DNA of 11,123 nucleotides, from assembly GCA_023268955.1 (NCBI GenBank), contig JALRJW010000184.1, forward strand, positions 1-11,123, read 5' to 3'. The DNA comes from Aliarcobacter sp. GTDB taxonomy: Bacteria; Campylobacterota; Campylobacteria; Campylobacterales; Arcobacteraceae. Below are positions 1 to 4,669 of the stretch, one piece after another; position 1 is the first letter of the stretch, and each line of letters opens with the position of its first letter. The position numbers were made by a program, and so were the translations under genes. The notes beneath the pieces were generated by a model. The model was not told where the DNA came from. It saw only the letters and a program-made list of their open reading frames with translations, and did no database searches.

Positions 1-211
1 CAAGTTCGTAATGTGATTTGGGTTTAAAATCAAATTCAGGAACTTTACCTGCTTTTAAAACTTCCACATTGTCATTTTCATCTTTTCCATTTGGAACATC
101 CTGATGAGGTATATTTGGTATACTTGATAGAATATTATCTAATTCGGTTTTAGTATTTTTTTGCTGCTCAGTAATCATTTCTAATTCTGTAGATATTTCT
201 TTAGATTTTTT
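1..211 (-). pseudogene. serS: Seryl-tRNA synthetase, internal fragment (cut at window edge and at junction)
   Basis: The minus strand reads continuously for about 70 residues from roughly position 211 down to 1. It matches the end of the N-terminal coiled-coil arm of seryl-tRNA synthetase (a Lys/Glu/Ser-rich stretch ending TELDNILSSIPNIP) and the conserved linker that follows it, with GKDENDNVEV and FDFKPKSHYEL. Full SerS is about 420 residues and charges tRNA(Ser) with serine. Here the start, most of the coiled coil and the whole catalytic domain (motifs 1-3) are missing. The low-coordinate end is cut by the window; the high-coordinate end stops where hemN sequence begins on the other strand. 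The style of the linker recalls alphaproteobacteria, especially SAR11-type proteins, rather than Campylobacterota (from memory, not a search). It may be foreign sequence joined by assembly or amplification, or a rearranged remnant. Confidence 0.8.
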
Positions 212-1135
212 ACTCAAGAACATATGGATGTTCTTAAAGATGGTGGAGTAAATAGATTAAGTTTTGGGGTTCAAGACTTAGATGAAAAAGTTCAAAAAAC
301 TATTCATAGAATTCAACCCTTTGAATTAACTCAAAATGTAATTAAAATAGCTAGAAACGCTGGAATTAAATCAATAAATACAGACCTTATTTATGGTTTA
401 CCATTCCAAACTAGAGAATCTTTTAAAAAGACTTTAGAAAAAATGCTAACACTTGATACAGATAGATTTGCTGTGTTTAATTATGCCCATGTTCCGTGGC
501 TTATGAAAACTATGAGAAAGTTTGATGAAAACACTTTCCCACAACCTGAAGAAAAATTAAATATGTTAAAAGATACTATTGATTTCTTTACATCAAATGG
601 TTATAAAATGGTTGGTATGGACCACTTTGCTAAACCTGAGGATGAACTATTTAAAGCAATTTTAAAAGGTGAACTTCATAGAAACTTCCAAGGTTATACA
701 ACCAAAGGAGGAGCTGATTTAATAGGAATTGGTCTTACTTCTATTGGAAATGGAGTTGATTATTATGCTCAAAACTTTAAAGATTTAGAAGCATGGGAAA
801 ATGCTATTGATAATGGTGATTTACCTGTATTTAAGGGCTATAAATTAAGTGACGATGACCAATTAAGACAATTTGTTATTATGGAACTTATGAGTAATTT
901 CTCTTTAAATATCACAAGAGTTGAAAAACAATTCAATGTAAACTTTAAAGAGTATTTTGCCGATGCACTTGAAGCTTTAAAAGAGTTCGAGCAAGCAGAT
1001 TTACTAACAATCACTGATGAAAAGATTGAAGCATCACAAACAGGATCGATGCTTATTAGAAATATTTGTATGCCATTTGATGCATATTTAAATAAAATTC
1101 CTGAAGAAAAAAGAAGATTTTCAAAGACTATTTAG
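203..1135 (+). CDS. hemN: Oxygen-independent coproporphyrinogen III oxidase, 5'-truncated
   Basis: HemN is a cytoplasmic radical-SAM enzyme that decarboxylates coproporphyrinogen III to protoporphyrinogen IX without oxygen, in heme synthesis. About 310 residues remain of a usual ~450. Recognisable family stretches are the VQDLDEKVQ region, the INTDLIYGLP stretch, FNYAHVPW, GMDHFAKP, HRNFQGYTT and the C-terminal RNICMPFDAYL, all in the expected order. The N-terminal part with the CxxxCxxC cysteines that bind the 4Fe-4S cluster is absent. The family reading extends upstream of the ATG at 224 as RFFTQEH, so that ATG is an internal Met and not a start; the match fails at about position 202. The fragment as it stands could not be catalytic. 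The intact gene presumably exists in the source genome, and the loss reflects the junction at 203-211. The Fe-S protein gene follows 94 bases downstream. Confidence 0.96.
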   Translation, partial: RFFTQEHMDVLKDGGVNRLSFGVQDLDEKVQKTIHRIQPFELTQNVIKIARNAGIKSINTDLIYGLPFQTRESFKKTLEKMLTLDTDRFAVFNYAHVPWLMKTMRKFDENTFPQPEEKLNMLKDTIDFFTSNGYKMVGMDHFAKPEDELFKAILKGELHRNFQGYTTKGGADLIGIGLTSIGNGVDYYAQNFKDLEAWENAIDNGDLPVFKGYKLSDDDQLRQFVIMELMSNFSLNITRVEKQFNVNFKEYFADALEALKEFEQADLLTITDEKIEASQTGSMLIRNICMPFDAYLNKIPEEKRRFSKTI

Positions 1136-1142
1136 TCTTTGA
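1121..1142 (+). terminator. Perfect inverted repeat over the hemN stop codon, possible terminator
   Basis: Two 10-base arms, TCAAAGACTA (1121-1130) and TAGTCTTTGA (1133-1142), are exact reverse complements separated by two bases. They would fold as a 9-bp stem with a 4-base loop holding the start of the TAG stop codon. The sequence after it is pyrimidine-rich (CTCTTCTTCGCTTTCCTT) but lacks a clean T run, so termination may be weak or absent. Confidence 0.4.
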
Positions 1143-1188
1143 ACTCTTCTTCGCTTTCCTTATAACCTACTTCTAACCAATTTTTTAG

Positions 1189-1194
1189 TATATT
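1189..1194 (+). promoter_or_regulatory. Weak candidate -10 element ahead of the Fe-S protein gene
   Basis: TATATT lies about 36 bases before the GTG start of the Fe-S protein gene, preceded by a T-rich run (TTTTTTAG). Campylobacterota promoters often have a T-rich upstream region instead of a -35 box. No good -35 match is visible, and in this composition such a hexamer can occur by chance. If the hairpin at 1121-1142 terminates hemN, a promoter here would be needed; otherwise the gene is read through from hemN. Confidence 0.25.
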
Positions 1195-1229
1195 TCAACA
1201 TTATTTAACAAATTTTAAAAGGTTTTATA

Positions 1230-2534
1230 GTGTCAATAAATAATACAAAATTTGACTATACAAAGATAAGTGATGACTGCGTAAAATGTGGTAAATGTAA
1301 ACCAGTATGTACAATTTTTAATATCAATCAAGATGAAGCAACTTCTCCAAGGGGTTTTATTGATTTATTAGGTGCATATAAAAGAGATGAACTAGAATTA
1401 GATAAAACAGCTAAAGATATTTTTGAATCATGTTTTTTATGTACTAACTGTGTTGAAGTTTGTCCTAATGACTTGCCAACAGATATGATTATTGAGCAAG
1501 TTAGATCAGATATTGCAAAAAAATATGGTATCGCTTGGTATAAAAGAATGTTTTTCTGGCTTTTAAAACATAGAAAAACTATGGATTTACTTTCAAAACT
1601 AGGTTGGATGTTCCAAACTTGTGCTTTAAAACTTGATAATGAAAAACAATCAGCAAGACCTAGATTTTCTTTACCAATTGTAAAAAAAGATAGAGTTTTA
1701 CCATTTGCTGATTCAGTAAGTTTTTTAAACAAATATCCACAAAATATTCCTGCTAAAAACAAAGTTGAAGTTGCAGACAAAAAAAATAAAGTAGCTATTT
1801 TTATTGGATGTATGAGTAACTACACTTATACAAATACAGGTGATAGTTTAGTAAAAATCTTAAAAAAGCTAGATTTAGATATTTTTATTCCTAAAAAACA
1901 ATTATGTTGTGGGGCACCTGCTTATTTTACAGGAGCTTTTGATACAGTAGATTATTTAGCAAAAACAAACATTGAGTATTTTGAGTCATGGATTGATGAT
2001 GTAGATGCTGTTTTAATTCCAGAAGCTACTTGTTCTGCTATGATTAATCAAGATTGGGAGCATTATTTCCATGACCAACCTGAATGGAAAGCAAGAGCAG
2101 CAAAACTATCTAAGAAAATATTCTTAGCAACTAAATGGTTAGAGAATAATACACAACTAAAAGATATGCTAGCAACATCTGGTAAAAAAATGAATGATGT
2201 TGTAACTTACCACGACCCATGTCACGCTAAAAAAATGCAAGGGGTATGGAAAGAACCAAGAAATCTTTTATCACAAAATTATGTTATGACTGAAATGAGT
2301 GATTCAAATAGATGTTGTGGATTTGGTGGAGTTACTATGCAAACAGAGAAATTTGAGTTTGCAAAAGCAGCAGGTGCACCAAAAGCTGCAATGATTAGAG
2401 ATACAAAAGCTCAAATTGTAAGTGCTGAGTGTAGTGCTTGTAGAATGCAAATTACTAACTCACTTGACACAGCTGGAGTTGATGTTAAATTTAAAAACCC
2501 TATTGAGCTTATAGCTGAAGCTTTAGAAGATTAA
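1230..2534 (+). CDS. GlcF-like (Fe-S)-binding protein with two CCG domains
   Basis: This 434-residue protein has an N-terminal double 4Fe-4S ferredoxin module: C17-x2-C20-x2-C23-x3-C27, and C68-x2-C71-x2-C74-x3-C78 followed by Pro. Two CCG (heterodisulfide-reductase-type) domains follow, marked by GC194, C226-C227-G228, HDPC331H, C362-C363-G364 and C401-x2-C404. This is the architecture of the iron-sulfur subunit of glycolate oxidase (GlcF) and related cytoplasmic or membrane-associated electron carriers. No flavin-binding GlcD/GlcE partner lies beside it. A comparable ferredoxin-type gene sits next to hemN in Campylobacter jejuni (from memory), so a redox role connected with HemN is possible but unproven. 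The GTG start is chosen because AAAAGG (1217-1222) lies 7 bases upstream and the first cluster follows at once. The lgt start is 7 bases after its stop, which indicates one transcript. Confidence 0.93.
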   Translation: MSINNTKFDYTKISDDCVKCGKCKPVCTIFNINQDEATSPRGFIDLLGAYKRDELELDKTAKDIFESCFLCTNCVEVCPNDLPTDMIIEQVRSDIAKKYGIAWYKRMFFWLLKHRKTMDLLSKLGWMFQTCALKLDNEKQSARPRFSLPIVKKDRVLPFADSVSFLNKYPQNIPAKNKVEVADKKNKVAIFIGCMSNYTYTNTGDSLVKILKKLDLDIFIPKKQLCCGAPAYFTGAFDTVDYLAKTNIEYFESWIDDVDAVLIPEATCSAMINQDWEHYFHDQPEWKARAAKLSKKIFLATKWLENNTQLKDMLATSGKKMNDVVTYHDPCHAKKMQGVWKEPRNLLSQNYVMTEMSDSNRCCGFGGVTMQTEKFEFAKAAGAPKAAMIRDTKAQIVSAECSACRMQITNSLDTAGVDVKFKNPIELIAEALED

Positions 2535-2541
2535 GATAGTT

Positions 2542-3360
2542 ATGGAATATTGGCAAAACATTTACACTCATTTTGACCCTGTAGCTTTTAACTTAGGCTC
2601 AATTGCCGTGCATTGGTACGGTATTATGTATGCCTTAGCTTTGATTTCAGCAATTATTATTGCAAAATGGTTCATTAAAAAAGATAAACTAAATATTGAT
2701 GAAAAACTTTTTGATTCATATATTTTATGGGCTGAAATTGGAGTAATTCTTGGAGCTAGATTGGGTTATGTACTATTTTATGATTCTCATACTATGTATT
2801 ATTTAACTCATCCATGGCAAATATTTAATCCATTTATAAATGGTGTTTATGCTGGAATTTCTGGTATGAGTTATCATGGAGCTTTAATTGGTTTTGTAAT
2901 TGCTTCATACCTATTTTGCAGAAAACACAAAATATCTTTTTGGTTTTTAGCAGATATTTCTGTTTTAGGAATTAGTGCTGCTTATGTATTTGGAAGAATT
3001 GGTAATTTCTTTAATCAAGAACTAATAGGAAGAGCTACAGATGTTCCTTGGGGAATATATGTAGGAAATACTTTAAGACACCCTTCACAGCTTTATGAAG
3101 CATTTTTAGAGGGTATTGTAGTATTTGCAATACTTGTTTACTTTAGAAAAAGAAAAACATTTGATGGTCAATTAGCACTTTTATATGGTTTTTTATATTC
3201 AGTAGCAAGAATAATTGCAGAAATATTTAGACAACCAGATATTCAATTAGGATTTATTTATAGCAACTGGTTAACAATGGGTATGTTAATTTCAGGGATT
3301 ATTGCAATTGTTTGTATAGGATTGTATTTTTTAATAGAGAAAAAAGAGAAAAAACAATAA
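2542..3360 (+). CDS. lgt: Prolipoprotein diacylglyceryl transferase
   Basis: Lgt transfers diacylglycerol from phosphatidylglycerol to the lipobox cysteine of prolipoproteins, the first step of bacterial lipoprotein maturation, in the inner membrane. The 272-residue product has about seven hydrophobic segments, the normal number and length for the family. Family motifs are AVHWYGIMY near residue 25, SYH112GALIG (equivalent to the essential His103 region of E. coli), the Lgt signature around R152-I-G-N155-FFNQE160 followed by GRATDVPWG, RHPSQLYEA, and FR230QPD near the end, where another essential arginine lies. It ends in a Lys/Glu-rich cytoplasmic tail. The ATG is 7 bases after the stop of the Fe-S protein gene, with only a weak purine stretch (TTAAGATAG) as ribosome site, so translation is probably coupled. 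It converges with the small zinc-knuckle gene, the stop codons 2 bases apart. Confidence 0.98.
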   Translation: MEYWQNIYTHFDPVAFNLGSIAVHWYGIMYALALISAIIIAKWFIKKDKLNIDEKLFDSYILWAEIGVILGARLGYVLFYDSHTMYYLTHPWQIFNPFINGVYAGISGMSYHGALIGFVIASYLFCRKHKISFWFLADISVLGISAAYVFGRIGNFFNQELIGRATDVPWGIYVGNTLRHPSQLYEAFLEGIVVFAILVYFRKRKTFDGQLALLYGFLYSVARIIAEIFRQPDIQLGFIYSNWLTMGMLISGIIAIVCIGLYFLIEKKEKKQ

Positions 3361-3377
3361 AACTAATTATTGTTTTT
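3350..3377. terminator. Bidirectional hairpin terminator between lgt and the zinc-knuckle gene
   Basis: AAAAACAATAA (3350-3360) and TTATTGTTTTT (3367-3377) are perfect 11-base reverse complements around the 6-base loop AACTAA. The stem contains both stop codons or their edges, and each strand leaves the hairpin through a run of five T. The stem is nearly all A/T, so it is weak by energy, but the symmetry and position between convergent genes fit a shared terminator. Confidence 0.5.
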
Positions 3378-3632
3378 ATCTTCTGAAAAGCCACTTTCAG
3401 CAGCTAATTCATCAATCTTATTTTTTAAAAGATCTATTCGCCAACCATGTCTATTCGCAAAATTTTCAATCTCTTCTTCTCTTTGTTCAGGATTACAAAA
3501 CACATATATTCTTTTTAAAAATGGTTTTGGAACTTGAATTGCTATTAATTGAAAATAATTCTCTTTGCAGTTTCGTGAACAAAAAGCTTTACTCATAGCA
3601 ATTTTTTTCTTGCAGAACGGGCAGTGCGACAT
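3363..3632 (-). CDS. Small protein with a four-cysteine zinc-knuckle-like N-terminus, function unknown
   Basis: The product is 89 residues. The N-terminus has C4-x2-C7 and C18-x3-C22 within HCPFC and FCSRNC, the spacing of a small treble-clef or zinc-ribbon site that binds one metal ion. The remainder is soluble and basic to mixed, with an acidic Asp/Glu-rich helix-like tail ending in a string of Asn; no membrane segment or signal peptide is seen. The CPFC...FCSRNC pattern resembles that of short zinc proteins such as YacG, but the rest does not match and I do not assign it. The ATG is preceded by AAAAAAAGG, which overlaps the end of the upstream 68-residue gene, only 5 bases away, so the two are likely cotranscribed and translationally coupled. 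A nucleic-acid or protein contact role is only a guess from the zinc motif. Confidence 0.75.
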   Translation of the reverse strand: MSHCPFCKKKIAMSKAFCSRNCKENYFQLIAIQVPKPFLKRIYVFCNPEQREEEIENFANRHGWRIDLLKNKIDELAAESGFSEDKNNN

Positions 3633-3637
3633 ATCTT

Positions 3638-3844
3638 TTACCTTTTTTTGTATATTAATTTGTATGACTTTGCATTTGCAATGTCTTGGAGAAACTTTGG
3701 ATCTATATCATGCAAAGCAATTATTTCAATTTCTTTGCCTTCAAAATACCAGCCTTTACCTGTATCTTTAATTTCTCCATTATCAAAAAGTTCTACTAAT
3801 TCTTCTTTAGTCAGAATTAACTCATCAAAGTTTTTATTTATCAT
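3638..3844 (-). CDS. Small conserved-looking protein of unknown function
   Basis: This is a 68-residue soluble protein with no family I recognise. It is acidic in its first half (LTKEELVELFDNGEI) and basic at its end (KLIYKKR). A central KGWYFEGKEIEIIALHDID stretch suggests a small alpha/beta fold. It lies between the response regulator gene (stop 34 bases upstream) and the zinc-knuckle gene (start 5 bases downstream), all on the minus strand, so one operon is likely. Support for it being real comes from the tight packing, the codon pattern like that of its neighbours and the ribosome site for the next gene lying at its end. Its own ATG has only a poor purine-rich site (AGTAGAAAAAAAT). Plus-strand open frames over this stretch look like chance translations. 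Confidence 0.65.
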   Translation of the reverse strand: MINKNFDELILTKEELVELFDNGEIKDTGKGWYFEGKEIEIIALHDIDPKFLQDIANAKSYKLIYKKR

Positions 3845-3878
3845 ATTTTTTTCTACTTTGAATATTTAACCTTTTGTA

Positions 3879-4583
3879 TTATTTGTGCTTATGGTTATCA
3901 ATTGTATAACCTTTATTTGAATGATTTTTGATAATATCATAATAAGTTTTTTGTCTAATTTTATTTACAATATTTCTCATTGTATAAATAGACATCTCTT
4001 TACCTTTCCAAACAACATCTTTAATTGTATCATAATCAATAATTTCATCTTTTTTATCAATTAAAAGTTTTAAAAGACCTTTTTCAAGTCTAGTAAAGTC
4101 AATTACATCACCATTTGATTTGAAAAAATTATCTCTATATTCATCAAAATAAATTCCATCTTGGAATTCAATTTTATCACCTCTTTTAGTTTGATTTAAA
4201 CACATAATTATAGACAATCTAATATCTTCTAATCTTAGAGGTTTTGATAAGAAAGTATAAGCACTACTATTAACCGCAGTTACTATAGCTTCATTAGTTC
4301 CTTCATTTGAAACGATGATTTTAGGAAGTGTTGGTGCTAATTTGCTAAATTCTGAACATAATTCTGAAAATGAAATATCTTCAATATTAGTATCGATAAT
4401 AGCCATATCAAAACTTTGATTTGTAATTTTCAAAAATGCATCTTCTGCATTATTTACTAAAACAATCTCCTTAAAATAATCATTTAAATCATTTTCAAAA
4501 CTATATTTTACTTCTACATCACTACTAATAACGATGATTTTTGCATTATTAAGTTTTCTAATATTTCTAACTGTTTTTACCAT
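3879..4583 (-). CDS. OmpR-type response regulator with degenerate receiver pocket
   Basis: The 234-residue protein has a receiver domain (about residues 13-130) and a C-terminal winged-helix DNA-binding domain (about 140-232; FTRLEKGLLKLL, YTMRNIVNKIRQK and NKGYTID are typical). The phospho-acceptor position is D64 (IIDTN), the switch Ser is S92 and the conserved Lys is K114 (LSKP). The acidic pair that normally holds magnesium after strand 1 is replaced by S20-S21, with only D22 remaining, so phosphorylation may be weak or absent. It is probably a cytoplasmic transcription factor. No histidine kinase gene lies nearby, so it is an orphan here. A consensus promoter sits just upstream and the start has AAAGAGATGA before ATG. 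Two small unknown genes follow in the same direction and could be cotranscribed. Target genes cannot be told from the sequence. Confidence 0.92.
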   Translation of the reverse strand: MVKTVRNIRKLNNAKIIVISSDVEVKYSFENDLNDYFKEIVLVNNAEDAFLKITNQSFDMAIIDTNIEDISFSELCSEFSKLAPTLPKIIVSNEGTNEAIVTAVNSSAYTFLSKPLRLEDIRLSIIMCLNQTKRGDKIEFQDGIYFDEYRDNFFKSNGDVIDFTRLEKGLLKLLIDKKDEIIDYDTIKDVVWKGKEMSIYTMRNIVNKIRQKTYYDIIKNHSNKGYTIDNHKHK

Positions 4584-4610
4584 TTCATCTCTTTTATTAT
4601 TTTTTTTCGA

Positions 4611-4639
4611 ATAATAACAAAAAAATAAGTTTTTGTCAA
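4611..4639 (-). promoter_or_regulatory. Consensus sigma-70 promoter for the response regulator operon
   Basis: Read on the minus strand, TTGACA (4639-4634) and TATTAT (4616-4611) are separated by exactly 17 bases. That is a perfect -35 box, a one-mismatch -10 box and ideal spacing. Transcription would begin near 4604, giving a leader of about 20 bases before the ATG at 4583. It lies in the short gap after the polA stop codon, so the regulator can be expressed independently of polA. Confidence 0.7.
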
Positions 4640-4669
4640 AGATTAATAAGAAAATAACAAAATTTTAGA

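Noticed and set aside
1..202. Regulatory leader of hemN
   Set aside because: This stretch translates cleanly on the minus strand as part of SerS, so it is coding sequence from another gene, not a hemN promoter.
1328..1780. 150-codon open frame on the minus strand opposite the Fe-S protein gene
   Set aside because: It lies wholly antisense to a clear gene with ordered cysteine motifs. The protein shows no family features and no ribosome site; A+T-rich coding DNA yields such frames by chance.
3363..3844. Toxin-antitoxin module made of the 68- and 89-residue proteins
   Set aside because: Size and coupling fit, but neither shows a known toxin or antitoxin motif, and a four-cysteine knuckle alone is no evidence.
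3565..3869. Two plus-strand open frames of 68 and 81 codons across the small-gene pair
   Set aside because: They overlap each other and the minus-strand genes, and their composition (rich in Phe, Leu, Ser, Ile) is that of an antisense shadow. The minus-strand reading has sensible spacing and ribosome sites.
4584..4669. polA terminator in the gap before the regulator gene
   Set aside because: Short A/T runs can be paired, such as CAAAAA with TTTTTG, but no convincing stem followed by a T run is visible, and the stretch is better explained as a promoter.
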